Assembly (NCBI RefSeq): GCF_015223055.1
Contig: NZ_JADFBX010000001.1
Coordinates: 310,001 to 374,000, forward strand
From: Pedobacter sp. MC2016-24
GTDB lineage: Bacteria > Bacteroidota > Bacteroidia > Sphingobacteriales > Sphingobacteriaceae
DNA: 64,000 bases
Direction of reading: 5' to 3'
The translations under genes were made by a program, and so were the position numbers. How positions within the stretch are numbered: position 1 is the stretch's first letter; the number at the start of each line of letters is the position of its first letter. Below, in pieces: positions 18,830-27,460 of this stretch. The notes beneath the pieces were generated by a model, which saw only the letters and a list, made by a program, of their open reading frames with translations, was not told where the DNA came from and searched no databases.

Positions 18830-19381
18830 TTACTTTACAACTATTGTTTCTATCATCCTGTCAACGGCTCGAAAAACCTTTACTTTATCTGTTGTGGGAT
18901 AATCTATCTTCAAACTAAATACTGCCTTTTTTATGGGATTGTAATAATGGAAATCTAAACTAGCATTGTCATCAGTATCGTAAAGCGCATACACCACTTT
19001 ACCATCGCCAGCATTTTTTGATACTTTTTGATAATTTTTATATAATTGCTTCTCACGGCTATACAACGCACTTGTACTTCTGCCATAGCTATTATCGAAT
19101 ACCTTGTTAACATTTTCAATATAAGTTGACGGAAATTTCTCTAACACTTTGAAACGAAATATCATATTATCTAGTTTATAAACTTCTGTATTTTTCGTCA
19201 AAGTTTGTGCTAACTGTTCACCAAATGCCTCTTTCATTTTGCTTAAATTCTCTGTATCCGCAAACTTCACAGTTCCCGAAGGCAACTCCAAATATATTTT
19301 TGAGTTAAGAGATACCTGGGTTTGTGCAACACCTAGCGTTACACTTAGCAATAGTGCGACACTGAAAAATATGATTCTCAT
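18830..19381 (-). CDS. Exported protein of unknown function
   Basis: 183 residues with signal peptide MRIIFFSVALLLSVTLGVAQ. The mature part is predicted mixed alpha/beta: L-E-L-P-S-G-T-V-K-F near the start, a long helix K-M-K-E-A-F-G-E-Q-L, Y-A-L-Y-D-T-D-D-N-A-S-L-D-F-H-Y-Y strands and a C-terminal helix. It has the look of a PsbP/DUF1795-like fold but I cannot assign it. Same strand as the NTF2-like gene 85 bp upstream. Confidence 0.68.
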   Translation of the reverse strand: MRIIFFSVALLLSVTLGVAQTQVSLNSKIYLELPSGTVKFADTENLSKMKEAFGEQLAQTLTKNTEVYKLDNMIFRFKVLEKFPSTYIENVNKVFDNSYGRSTSALYSREKQLYKNYQKVSKNAGDGKVVYALYDTDDNASLDFHYYNPIKKAVFSLKIDYPTTDKVKVFRAVDRMIETIVVK

Positions 19382-19466
19382 TGTATTTTTACATTAGTTA
19401 GGAAGTGTACATCTGTTACTTCACCTGTTTCAGTATTAAACTAAAAATAATCCACCATAATTCCGG

Positions 19467-19841
19467 TTAAATAGCGATTCCGCTTCCGCCTACTACTTTA
19501 ACCCCATCGCCAAATTTTTTCCAAAACCGGATATACCGATAGCTAGCTTCAAACGGTACTTCATTAAACTTTCCGCTCAATTTTATGATCAATGTAATCA
19601 CCGCCATATCATCGATAATATTTAGGTTTTCAACTTCTGGTAGAAGTTCGTTAACCTTTAATGCTCCTTTGCGATAAGTATCCAGATCCTTTTCCTTTGT
19701 TATTGTTTCCCCGCTTGGGATAATGAACAACAGATCATCATGCAACAACTTGTCAAGCAAGGTGATGTTGCCTTCTTTGATTGCACTGTAAAGCTTATTT
19801 TCCTGTTCAAGGATGTCTTTTTCTGTTAGTATATTATCCAT
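19467..19841 (-). CDS. NTF2-like (DUF4440/SnoaL-type) protein
   Basis: 124 residues with the NTF2-like fold pattern: first helix E-Q-E-N-K-L-Y-S-A-I-K-E-G-N, then L-D-K-L-L-H-D-D-L-L-F-I-I-P-S-G-E-T-I-T-K-E-K-D-L, and the final strands A-S-Y-R-Y-I-R-F-W-K-K. Such proteins are single-domain cytoplasmic binders or enzymes of unknown substrate. The last codons and 3' flank recur at 1429-1500. Confidence 0.8.
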   Translation of the reverse strand: MDNILTEKDILEQENKLYSAIKEGNITLLDKLLHDDLLFIIPSGETITKEKDLDTYRKGALKVNELLPEVENLNIIDDMAVITLIIKLSGKFNEVPFEASYRYIRFWKKFGDGVKVVGGSGIAI

Positions 19842-19985
19842 GTTTATCTGTTTACACCACTATGGATGTCCATAGCCGGACAAATTTACATTACAACCTG
19901 ATTAATTAGATATGTAGGTGAACGAAAATATTGAGCCGCGGCAATCCCCTCAGGCACAAGGTCTATCCAGTAAATGGAACTTAAG

Positions 19986-20774
19986 TCAATTTAACCCTTG
20001 TATTTCTTCTAAAGACAACTTGGTCGTCTTAGCAATGAAATCTAAATCTAAGCCCGTCTTTTTTAGTTCAAGTGCAATTTCCCTCTTATCTTCCAATGCT
20101 TTTGAACGTTCTTCTTCGCGACCTTCTGCACGACCTTGCTCACGCCCCTCTTCGCGACCTTTACTTACCTCGTAGTCCCTAACGTTCTTGTTATCCCACT
20201 TATACTTTAAACTTGCGTCGTACATGGCTTTCTCTTTTTTGGTTAAATTGGCGTATTGAGCCAAGTTAAATAATTGATCAAATTCTGGGCCACTTAAATA
20301 CGCTGGACGTGTTCTAAACTCCGTTAAATGCTTCAAAGCATATAACCACCTATCGATGTCTGTTTCCAGTTGCTCAAGCCCTTTAAAAAAGTTAATCATC
20401 TCAATGAATATCAGACTTAATTTATCATAGATTATTTTACCAGTATGGCTGTTGGCCAGACAGATAACCACGCTGTATCTCTATGATGTAACAACTAACA
20501 TTGGCATCTGTGCAGTACACATCAAAAACGCCCCTCCATCCTCTGCAATCTCACCGTGATGCTCGTTTTTTCCGAATTCAATAGCAGTGATGAATTTATT
20601 CCCTTTAAACAGGTTATTTAAAAGCCCAATCAAAACAGGCTTACTTTCCTCAGATGAAAATAACCTTTTGAATGCAAAATCTATAAACGGATCGATATAG
20701 GTTGTTTGCTTTGGCTTTAATTCGGTTTCCTTCTTTTGCTTAATTTGATGAGCTGTCCTTGTTGTTGTTAGCAT
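19986..20774 (-). pseudogene. Rpn-type PD-(D/E)XK nuclease gene, decayed copy B
   Basis: The most complete copy. From the ATG at 20774 it reads P-K-Q-T-T-Y-I-D-P-F-I-D-F-A-F-K-R-L-F (the Rpn N-terminus), then shifts frame in a G run near 20530 so that the F-D-V-Y-C core is read in another frame, then carries the deletion after I-E-I-Q-R shared with copies A and C, and resumes at 20471 for the Y-D-K-L-S-L-I-F-I-E part. Its tail (L-K-K-T-G-L-D-L-D-F-I-A-K-T-T-K-L-S-L) differs from the tails of A and C, a sign of recombination between Rpn genes. Confidence 0.83.
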
Positions 20775-20931
20775 AATAAACTTTGATTTGACGTAAAACT
20801 ACTGTGTAAGTAATTCCTAAACCAACTAACTTTCATTTCCGGAAATGGAGCATCGTGATCTCAATTAAGCAAAATTTAATATGGGATTTATTATTTAAAA
20901 AGCCTGTTTTAGAACTTTATTTGGTTGGATA
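20775..20931. repeat. Upstream flank repeat of the Rpn genes, copy B
   Basis: Second copy of the 155-bp flank. Similarity with copy C continues past this point to about 20980 (tagcattccttgcctattct), which copy A lacks, so B and C share a more recent ancestor. Confidence 0.85.
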
Positions 20932-21186
20932 AAATTCAAAATTAAATAGCATTCCTTGCCTATTCTCAATAAACTTAAAGATTGACACAAAATCTCCCGA
21001 ATCGAAAATCCTTAGCTGAAAGGAAATGCGTAATCTTTTCTTCTATAAATTCAGTAAACTCTTCCTGACATCAATTGTGTCCGTAGATAGAATTCCACCA
21101 TAGACATTGACTGCTGGTATATGTGCTTTTTTATTATCTTCGATTATTCAGAATAGCAATGATATGCATAATAACTCTCGTCATAA

Positions 21187-22350
21187 ATGAAGAAAAATAA
21201 ATATTTCTTGATCGTGATGCTGCTTGTTAAATCCTTTTGGGTGGTTGGGCAAAATTCAAATTCAGTATCAATTGGAAAAATCGAGCGCATGTATAGCAAA
21301 GTTCTCGGGGAAGAAAGAAAGTTCCTGGTTCATCTTCCCAGTAACTACAATCCTCAAGTACGTTATCCTGTTGCATATCTACTTGATGGCGATGTCTTTT
21401 TTCACTTTTATACAGGTATATCTGATTTTCTTACGGCCAGTAGTGCTATGCCTGAGATGATCGTTATTGGTATATGCAACACAGAACGAAGCCGGGATTT
21501 TACACTACCTGTTGATTCGTCGAGCAATTATAAGCCAAATGGTGCTGGGGAGAAGTTCATTTCGTTCCTGGACAAAGAGCTGATACCTGAAATTGAGAAA
21601 AAATATTTAACAGCCCCCTACAGACTACTCTTAGGTCATTCTGTAGGTGGTCTGCTGGTAGCTAACGTATTGGTTAAATACCCATCTATGTTTAGCTCCT
21701 ACATCGCTCTTGATCCATCATTGTGGTGGAAACAGTCTTTTCTTTTAAAAAATATAAGTACTTACATTAAAGCAAATACACTTTCCAATAAAGCATTGTA
21801 TCTTGCTATGGCAAATAGCATAAATACTGGAAATTCTGATATCCTTACGATAAAGAAGGACACCACTGATGCTACTGTCGCGATGAGGTCGGTCATAGCA
21901 TTCGATGAGTTTATTTCAGCGAACCAGCTAAAAACACAGCTTCAGTATGTATTTAAATATTATACCGCAGAAAATCACAGTTCGATACCTTTAATCGCCA
22001 CATACGATGCCCTCAACTTTATATTCAATTTTTACAAAAGGCCAAGATTCAGTAAATTAAGCGATAGTTCTGCGCTAATATTAGAAAACCATTATCAATA
22101 TGTTTCAAAAAAAATGGGCTATCAGATATTGCCGCTAAAAGCTGACATTAAAGGCTTAGCCTGGCGAAGTAAGGTTTTAGATAAAAACTTTAAAATAGCT
22201 AAGTATTTTTTGGAGATGTACGTAAGGCTGTATCCAGATGATCAATCTGGGTGGATTGAGCTGGCTAATTATTACCAGGAAATTGGCGACAAAGAAAATA
22301 GTGCAAAATTCAAGATTAAAGCCGAGAGATTAAATATAATGCCAAATTAA
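21187..22350 (+). CDS. Exported esterase of the Fes/IroE-like alpha/beta hydrolase group
   Basis: 387 residues with a signal peptide (MKKNKYFLIVMLLVKSFWVVGQ). The alpha/beta hydrolase core has Y-L-L-D-G-D near residue 65, G-H-S-V-G-G with Ser152 as nucleophile, L-D-P-S-L-W-W, and a late A-E-N-H-S-S-I-P that supplies the catalytic His. This set fits the putative-esterase family (COG2819, enterochelin-esterase-like). The C-terminal 60 residues add a TPR-like helix pair (Y-P-D-D-Q-S-G-W-I-E-L-A-N-Y-Y). A 54-bp piece of this gene recurs at 23631-23684. Confidence 0.88.
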   Translation: MKKNKYFLIVMLLVKSFWVVGQNSNSVSIGKIERMYSKVLGEERKFLVHLPSNYNPQVRYPVAYLLDGDVFFHFYTGISDFLTASSAMPEMIVIGICNTERSRDFTLPVDSSSNYKPNGAGEKFISFLDKELIPEIEKKYLTAPYRLLLGHSVGGLLVANVLVKYPSMFSSYIALDPSLWWKQSFLLKNISTYIKANTLSNKALYLAMANSINTGNSDILTIKKDTTDATVAMRSVIAFDEFISANQLKTQLQYVFKYYTAENHSSIPLIATYDALNFIFNFYKRPRFSKLSDSSALILENHYQYVSKKMGYQILPLKADIKGLAWRSKVLDKNFKIAKYFLEMYVRLYPDDQSGWIELANYYQEIGDKENSAKFKIKAERLNIMPN

Positions 22351-22379
22351 CAGCGTATACACTACCTCCCATGCCCATT

Positions 22380-22540
22380 TAAAGTTTTCAAATCGGATCA
22401 ATCTATTGCAATCTAAGATAAGGCTTTAGGGCTGCAACCACAAATTTTACGCTTGATCTATGTCACCAATATTGTCATCATCCGAATACATTCCCTTCGG
22501 ATGCCATACTCCAGAATTACCTCTATCATGACTGGGTAAT
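22380..22540 (-). pseudogene. Remnant of the gene at 24978-25259 plus its flank
   Basis: 22390-22440 repeats the flank tcaatctattgcaatctaag found at 24930 and 32645. Immediately beyond, the minus strand codes for K-G-M-Y-S-D-D-D-N-I-G-D-I-D-Q-A-stop, the C-terminus of the protein at 24978, but joined by an internal deletion to its I-L-E-Y-G segment. A dead duplicate. Confidence 0.7.
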
Positions 22541-22785
22541 CCGACAAAAGTGATTCAAGGGAAGAAGAAAAGAGATTGGAAGATTTAATTATATTTGGTC
22601 ATGCTTTGACAGCATTCTCTACCCATCTCGGCAGACAGATTAGTGGCCAGTCTGGCCCGGAATGAGAGGTACAATTAAGCATCGCCGTCAAGGGCAGTGT
22701 TTCCCGATACTCTGTCCTCGCGAGATACAAGCCGATCTCCACTTGGTCTTGCTTCGTATTTCGCAAGGATAACTGGGGACACAAC
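22541..22785. other. Unassigned segment with atypical composition
   Basis: Between the remnant above and Rpn copy C lies about 240 bp, richer in G+C than its surroundings by eye (for example 22615-22750). The minus strand is open for 61 codons (22599-22784) ending ...P-D-W-P-L-I-C-L-P-R-W-V-E-N-A-V-K-A, with no recognised relative. Probably a scrap of foreign DNA. Confidence 0.3.
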
Positions 22786-23430
22786 TCAATCTAAAGCCCG
22801 GATTTCTTCGATCGAAAGTTTAGTATATTTAACAATTCTCTCTAAAAGTTCTCCTTCAGCAAGCATTTCCTTTGCAATCTCTAAAGCTTTCTTGTGCAAC
22901 CCCTCTTCACGACCTTGCTCACGACCCTCCTCGCGACCTTTACTTACCTCGTAGTCCCTAACGTTCTTGTTATCCCACTTATACTTTAAACTTGCGTCGT
23001 ACATGGCTTTCTCTTTTTTGGTTAAATTGGCGTATTTAGCCAAGTTGAATAATTGATCAAATTCTGGGCCACTTAAATACGCTGGACGTGCTTTAAACTC
23101 CGTTAAATGCTTCAAAGCATATAACCACCTATCAATGTCTGTTTCCAGTTGCTCAGGCCCTTTAACAAAGTTAAAAATCTCAATGAATATCAGACTTAAT
23201 TTATCATAGAATATTTTACCCGTATGGCTGTTGGCCAGACAGATAACCACGCTGTATCTCTATGATGTAACAACTACCAGCCCAATCAAAACAGGCTTAC
23301 TTTCCTCAGATGAAAATAACCTTTTGAATGCAAAATCTATAAACGGATCGATATAGGTTGTTTGCTTTGGCTTTAATTCGGTTTCCTTCTTTTGCTTAAT
23401 TTGATGAGCTGTCCTTGTTGTTGTTAGCAT
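22786..23430 (-). pseudogene. Rpn-type PD-(D/E)XK nuclease gene, decayed copy C
   Basis: The C-terminal frame (22786-23250) keeps Y-D-K-L-S-L-I-F-I-E-I...R-E-E-G-R-E-Q-G-R-E-E-G. The N-terminal frame from the ATG at 23430 matches copy B to about its 50th codon, then a deletion of about 118 bp relative to B removes the F-D-V-Y-C core and joins directly to the C-Y-I-I-E-I-Q-R part. The deletion after I-E-I-Q-R is also present. Inactive. Confidence 0.83.
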
Positions 23431-23586
23431 AATAAACTTTGATTTGACGTAAAACTACTGTGTAAGTAATTCCTAAACCAACTAACTTTCATTTCCGGAA
23501 ATGGAGCATCGTCAGGTCAATTGAGCAAAATTTAATATGGGATTTATTATTTAAAAAGCCTGTTTTAGAACTTTATTTGGTTGGAT
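23431..23586. repeat. Upstream flank repeat of the Rpn genes, copy C
   Basis: Third copy; near-identical to 20775-20931 and like it continuing with tgcaaaattaaacagcattc to about 23630. Confidence 0.85.
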
Positions 23587-23630
23587 AAAATGCAAAATTA
23601 AACAGCATTCCTTGCCTATTCTCAATAAAT

Positions 23631-23745
23631 TTAATGGGCTATCAGATATTGCCACTAAAAGCTCAAATTAAAGGCTTAGCCTAGAGATTACCGTAACAGG
23701 ATAAAATGACGGGTAAACTTAAAAACTGGTATCAAAACGATAGGA
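23631..23745 (+). pseudogene. Joined scraps of the esterase and the 169-residue membrane gene
   Basis: 23631-23684 matches 22111-22165 inside the esterase (gggctatcagatattgcc). 23685-23745 matches the last codons of the membrane protein at 32883-33392 (caggataaaatgacgggtaa). The two are fused without their 5' parts, so this is a recombination scar. Confidence 0.75.
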
Positions 23746-23756
23746 CAACAAATAAT

Positions 23757-24107
23757 TCAATTATATAAAATAGTTTCATCAACTAAATTATCATAATTCT
23801 TACCCGTCCCATACACAGCCTCTATCGACCCTATCTCAGAAAGTGCTGTATCCAACTCGTCTGCTTCAATAATTTGCGTAATCGCAATACGTATTGTTTC
23901 TTTCATTAAATCGTTTAAGATCAACATATCCGCTCCAGAAAAGTATGCCATTCCAAGTTTATCCATCAGATGCTGAATATTTCGTAGCGTAAATATAGTA
24001 GCAAAAAAAACTTTGCCCTCAGGGACAATAACATGCATATCTATATTATCATTTAACGGATCTGGAATATCATAGCCGGTAGGGAACTTTGTTTTAAATT
24101 GCTGCAT
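23757..24107 (-). CDS. Small cytoplasmic protein, possible immunity protein (intact copy)
   Basis: 116 residues without signal peptide: acidic, with two predicted strands (M-H-V-I-V-P-E-G-K-V-F-F-A-T) and helices (L-I-L-N-D-L-M-K-E-T-I-R-I-A-I). Family not recognised. Truncated copies of its 3' part lie at 33409-33620 and 40834-40967, each convergent with a copy of the 169-residue membrane gene. Repeated copying in an immunity-rich region suggests an orphan immunity gene; this is inference. Confidence 0.7.
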   Translation of the reverse strand: MQQFKTKFPTGYDIPDPLNDNIDMHVIVPEGKVFFATIFTLRNIQHLMDKLGMAYFSGADMLILNDLMKETIRIAITQIIEADELDTALSEIGSIEAVYGTGKNYDNLVDETILYN

Positions 24108-24174
24108 GTGAGTAATTATAAGTATACAATGAGTTAATCTAAGATAGATTATTTACTTTTATATACATGTTACT

Positions 24175-24355
24175 GTTGGATTGAGCTTGATATTCAAGCT
24201 TGGTTTGCTGTTGTTTAATTTATCAATTAAAGGTCTAGCTGTGACATATCAGTTCATAATTTCAATCATCAAATTTTACGGCAATCATCCAGAATAGCAG
24301 GAACTAACTGAAATTACCTTAGCTTCTCCATAATTTTAGTAAGTATAAATTCTGA
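24175..24355 (-). pseudogene. 5' remnant of a SUKH-type gene
   Basis: 24175-24330 is nearly identical to 32455-32611 and codes on the minus strand for the first about 20 residues of the SUKH protein (P-L-I-D-K-L-N-N-S-K-P-S-L-N-I-K-L) with its upstream flank. A missing base pair in tagctg(ct)gacat shifts the start. The body of the gene is gone. Confidence 0.75.
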
Positions 24356-24358
24356 CCC

Positions 24359-24922
24359 TTACTCCCCAACCATGCAATTGCGCTCCGGATTTAAATAATT
24401 CAATTGCTTATCTTCAAACAATTGTTCCAATTGTTCAACCCCATATTCAATCTTAAAATCCCTTTCCTTCTCCGTGATGGGAATAAGCCAATAACAACCG
24501 ATCTCCTTGCCATCATATTCAAACAACCCCAGTTCAGCCCCATCAAGATAAGCAGCCGATATAAAGCCATAGTCACATTTTGAATTACCTAACCAAGGTT
24601 GTCCAATATTCACGGTATGATTTATACCCAATGGCAATACATTTCTATGATACGAGGCACAAACAGTCAAAAGCTCAACCAATGTCTCGTCTGCTTTAGC
24701 TGAGTAAACAAACAATTCTATTAAATTATCATCTAAGCGATCTGCAGACATGCCTAGCGTACAATAGCAAAACATATCATGTTTATTATTTGGAGGGAAT
24801 TCTAAAATAAAAAAGTCTGGGTGCAACTTCTCTATCGGCCCTTTCTTCAGCTTCAACCTTTTACCAGATACGCCAAAATAACGTTCATAGTGACAAGCCA
24901 GCTCCGTAATATATGTTTTCAA
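24359..24922 (-). CDS. Suppressor-of-fused (SUFU) domain protein
   Basis: 187 residues, starting with TTG at 24922 (M-K-T-Y-I-T-E-L-A-C-H-Y-E-R-Y-F); no in-frame ATG is near. Motifs: H-P-D-F-F-I-L-E-F-P-P, Y-C-T-L-G-M-S, L-I-E-L-F-V-Y-S, I-N-H-T-V-N-I-G-Q-P-W, and Y-W-L-I-P-I-T-E-K-E-R-D-F-K in the last third, the order seen in bacterial SUFU proteins, a known immunity superfamily of polymorphic toxins. Cytoplasmic. The first codons and flank recur at 32611-32640. Confidence 0.78.
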   Translation of the reverse strand: MKTYITELACHYERYFGVSGKRLKLKKGPIEKLHPDFFILEFPPNNKHDMFCYCTLGMSADRLDDNLIELFVYSAKADETLVELLTVCASYHRNVLPLGINHTVNIGQPWLGNSKCDYGFISAAYLDGAELGLFEYDGKEIGCYWLIPITEKERDFKIEYGVEQLEQLFEDKQLNYLNPERNCMVGE

Positions 24923-24924
24923 AT

Positions 24925-24975
24925 GGTATCAATCTATTGCAATCTAAGGTAAAGCTTTAGGACTGTAACCACAAA
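24925..24975. repeat. Flank repeat shared with 22390 and 32640
   Basis: tcaatctattgcaatctaag(g/a)taa(a/g)gcttta occurs here, at about 22395 and at about 32645, each time at a junction between different immunity-like remnants. A likely substrate for homologous recombination. Confidence 0.7.
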
Positions 24976-24977
24976 TT

Positions 24978-25259
24978 TTACGCTTGATCTATGTCACCAA
25001 TATTGTCATCATACCAATACATTCCCTTCGGATTCGGCCCAGACTCATTATCTCCAATCTCCCCCATCAGCAAATAGCATCCAAAGTCCATAGAAAGGCA
25101 TAATTTGCCATACTCCAGAATTGCCGGTGCCAATGTCATCGCAATTAAAATAAATGGATTTTCTATACCGCCAGTTGTATCGACGATCAATTCTACAAGA
25201 AAACTGAAAATGCTATGATTGATATGCCCTGGACTCAACGATAAGAAATGATGCATCAA
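24978..25259 (-). CDS. Small hypothetical protein, possibly truncated
   Basis: 93 residues: a hydrophobic segment (H-S-I-F-S-F-L-V-E-L-I-V-D) and a second one around P-F-I-L-I-A-M-T-L-A-P-A-I-L-E-Y-G, then the acidic tail K-G-M-Y-W-Y-D-D-N-I-G-D-I-D-Q-A. It reads like the C-terminal part of a longer immunity-type protein whose 5' end was lost. A further decayed copy of its tail is at 22443-22540. Function unknown. Confidence 0.5.
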   Translation of the reverse strand: MMHHFLSLSPGHINHSIFSFLVELIVDTTGGIENPFILIAMTLAPAILEYGKLCLSMDFGCYLLMGEIGDNESGPNPKGMYWYDDNIGDIDQA

Positions 25260-25275
25260 AAAGCGATAATTGCAG

Positions 25276-25695
25276 TTAAGAAGAAGATGTATAATCAGGT
25301 TCTGATTTCAACACAAACTCATCATTAATAAAATTTGCACGTATATAGCTATCATGTTTTATTAAGGTCGAATTCTCTGGTTGAGACAATAAAAACAGGA
25401 TCCATTCTTTAAATTTCGGAAAAAGCTCCTTCAAAAGTATACTGATCTTTTCTTTATTGCTGATGTTAACAGTACCAATTGTAATATATAATCTATCATA
25501 GGATACATTCATATTTGGAAGCCAATAGAGACATTCAAATACCCTAATTCCCTCGGGTCCTTCTTTTGAAACAGAATAGTTAACCGAAACATCAATATCA
25601 AGTTTAAGTTCCTCAAAGAGCGCTTTGAGCTGAGACGATTTTATGATATAGCTTAAGCCCTTAGGTACCTTTGGTTTATTAACTGTCATAGACAA
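25276..25695 (-). CDS. Small cytoplasmic protein, possible immunity protein
   Basis: 139 residues, no signal. Begins M-S-M-T-V-N-K-P-K-V-P-K-G-L-S-Y-I-I-K-S-S-Q-L-K-A-L-F; strands with R-V-F-E-C-L-Y-W-L-P-N and Y-D-R-L-Y-I-T-I-G-T-V follow, then a helix with E-L-F-P-K-F-K-E-W-I-L. Not assigned. 16 bp before the next minus-strand gene (24978), so likely the same transcript. Confidence 0.65.
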   Translation of the reverse strand: MSMTVNKPKVPKGLSYIIKSSQLKALFEELKLDIDVSVNYSVSKEGPEGIRVFECLYWLPNMNVSYDRLYITIGTVNISNKEKISILLKELFPKFKEWILFLLSQPENSTLIKHDSYIRANFINDEFVLKSEPDYTSSS

Positions 25696-25766
25696 CTAAT
25701 CTAGCACAAAATATGTTCTCATTGTATATTGTTCATTGTAAAAAGATCTGTATAATTTTTTAGATA

Positions 25767-25947
25767 GCCATCTTTCACAATTCCTTTCCTACTTTTAAAA
25801 AGGCCTGGTAATCCTGATCAAGATGATCTAGGCGAAAAGCGTACACCTTTTCTTAAATTACCCATAAAGACCATTGAGCATTATAAAAATTACAAATGGG
25901 GCTCTATAGGACAATACTGGAGAAAAAACTATAAAAAGTTCTTTTAA
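25767..25947 (+). pseudogene. C-terminal tail of a lost plus-strand protein
   Basis: An open frame without start codon ends at TAA 25945-25947 and reads ...L-K-R-P-G-N-P-D-Q-D-D-L-G-E-K-R-T-P-F-L-K then I-E-H-Y-K-N-Y-K-W-G-S-I-G-Q-Y-W-R-K-N-Y. Its protein-like composition (basic, Trp/Tyr-rich) suggests a real tail, perhaps of a nuclease-type toxin domain. No N-terminal part is present. Confidence 0.4.
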
Positions 25948-25968
25948 TCGTCCCAGCGAAGCGTTTAT

Positions 25969-26649
25969 CTATTTACGAACCGGAGCCATTCCAACTAACC
26001 TCAGTTCTTTAAATAAATCAACCAACTTCTGGCTTCCAGATTTACTAAATCCCTCCGCTGGATACTTATAATCATCACCTATTCCAATATACTTTGCCCT
26101 TGTTGCCGGAATCGTAATAGATGAACGTAGCCTATTACAATTTAAACATATGCTTGCATGGTAAACTATTTTATTGTTATAAAAAAAGACTACCCCTAAA
26201 TGAGGATTAAAACACATCGCATATGTATTTCCGTACGTTGAGTTCGCGCCTAATAAAAAAGTCAATTTATTTGCCTCGTCTTGATTTAGTGCCTTCTGTT
26301 GCTTTATTGTTGTCGCAAGTTTTGACTTTTCAGCTATGCCAATCACCCTTTCTCCAATAGTACCCTCATATTCATAAGCTATAATCTTATTGTATCGAAG
26401 GCGTCTGAATGGAAGCTTTGCATTTTTATTAACAACGATATTTTCTGTCGTTTTCAAATATGATAAAAGGCTATCTTGAGAAATCCCTTTAAAAGCTTCA
26501 TAAGATGGTGGTGGCGGATCTTTTTCCTGAACAACGGTATCCACTTCGCGCTTTTCCCCTTCAACTACATGCGTATTAGAACAGCTATTGAAAGTCAACG
26601 TCATTATTACAACAACTAACATACAGCGAAGATGAGTCTGATTCTTCAT
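25969..26649 (-). CDS. Lipoprotein of unknown function
   Basis: 226 residues with a lipoprotein signal (lipobox F-N-S-C at about residue 20). A short P-P-P-P-S stretch follows, then a globular part with Y-A-M-C-F-N-P-H-L-G-V-V-F-F and a C-L-N-C pair (about 173-176) that could bind metal or form a disulfide, and F-S-K-S-G-S-Q-K-L-V-D-L-F-K-E at the end. Similar exported proteins occur as immunity partners, but I cannot name the family. Confidence 0.68.
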   Translation of the reverse strand: MKNQTHLRCMLVVVIMTLTFNSCSNTHVVEGEKREVDTVVQEKDPPPPSYEAFKGISQDSLLSYLKTTENIVVNKNAKLPFRRLRYNKIIAYEYEGTIGERVIGIAEKSKLATTIKQQKALNQDEANKLTFLLGANSTYGNTYAMCFNPHLGVVFFYNNKIVYHASICLNCNRLRSSITIPATRAKYIGIGDDYKYPAEGFSKSGSQKLVDLFKELRLVGMAPVRK

Positions 26650-26711
26650 GTGTCTAAAGGTTTTTCAACTCTAATATACATAAATCAAGCAACCATCTTC
26701 TTAAGAACACA

Positions 26712-26785
26712 TTTATGATGCTGCCAACGTAACTGATAAAGACCCACCATCCACTGCAAACATATTATGGACAACGGACTTGTCA
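26712..26785 (+). pseudogene. DUF2251 gene fragment, copy 2
   Basis: Matches 16908-16981 of the intact gene: codes for A-N-V-T-D-K-D-P-P-S-T-A-N-I-L-W-T-T-D-L-S-K and then diverges. The left break is within a few bases of that in the third copy (32700). Confidence 0.75.
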
Positions 26786-26871
26786 AAAAGAAAGAAATCG
26801 TGGACACATGCCTTGCTCTACCATTCGCGTTTATCAACTCGACTTCTTTGTGCCTTTCATATATCTTCAGC

Positions 26872-27222
26872 TTAGCGCAATAAAACCTCCAGTTCCCCTC
26901 GATGATCTTCGCCCCATTGAGCGGTGGATGCAATCACTGGAATGAGCGTTTGCCCAAGGGGTGTTAATTCATATTCCACCTTTAATGGAAGCTCGTCATA
27001 GGTGATTTTTCGAATGATTCCGTGCCCAATTAATTGATTCAACTGAACATCCAATACCCTTCTTGAGGCCTTCGGGATCTTTCTTTGTAATTCACTTGGG
27101 CGTTTAAACCCGGAATGAATACACCAAATCAAACTGATCTTCCATTTTCCGTTCACTACTACCATAAACAGATGCAGTCCACATTCCAATGGAACAGATA
27201 ACTTTTTCTTATAATCACTCAT
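26872..27222 (-). CDS. HxlR-family transcriptional regulator
   Basis: 116 residues with the HxlR winged-helix pattern: C-G-L-H-L-F-M-V-V-V-N-G-K-W-K-I-S-L-I-W, F-S/K-R-P-S-E-L-Q-R-K-I-P, S-R-R-V-L-D-V-Q-L-N-Q-L, V-E-Y-E-L-T-P-L-G-Q-T-L. The Cys at position 14 is at the usual redox-sensing place. Divergent from the aldo/keto reductase pseudogene with the palindrome 27264-27283 between them, its likely operator. Confidence 0.9.
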   Translation of the reverse strand: MSDYKKKLSVPLECGLHLFMVVVNGKWKISLIWCIHSGFKRPSELQRKIPKASRRVLDVQLNQLIGHGIIRKITYDELPLKVEYELTPLGQTLIPVIASTAQWGEDHRGELEVLLR

Positions 27223-27263
27223 AGTTGAAGATCAAATATAGGTCATAGGAATATAATTTTAGA

Positions 27264-27283
27264 TACGGATAAATTTATCCGTA
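27264..27283. promoter_or_regulatory. HxlR operator palindrome
   Basis: TACGGATAAATTTATCCGTA is a perfect 20-bp palindrome 42 bp upstream of the HxlR start, in the divergent gap with the reductase gene, as expected for autoregulation. Confidence 0.65.
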
Positions 27284-27460
27284 ATTGGATGGCAAACCGC
27301 GCAACCTTAGCTTTGTATTACGATGGAACCATCATGAGCAAACACTCACAAATAGCGATGAACCGAGCTTGCGAGCTCTTGAACACAAAAATCAATAAAT
27401 GCTAGTGAAAAATATTGCTCATGATAGCTTCATCACCGATAAAAAACAAATTATATTCCA

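Noticed and set aside
17219..23430. Rpn copies as working transposases or nucleases
   Set aside because: Every copy has the shared deletion and frame changes and lacks a continuous catalytic domain.
26685..26933. 82-codon minus frame overlapping HxlR
   Set aside because: It overlaps the HxlR gene in another frame and crosses the DUF2251 scrap, so it is a chance frame.
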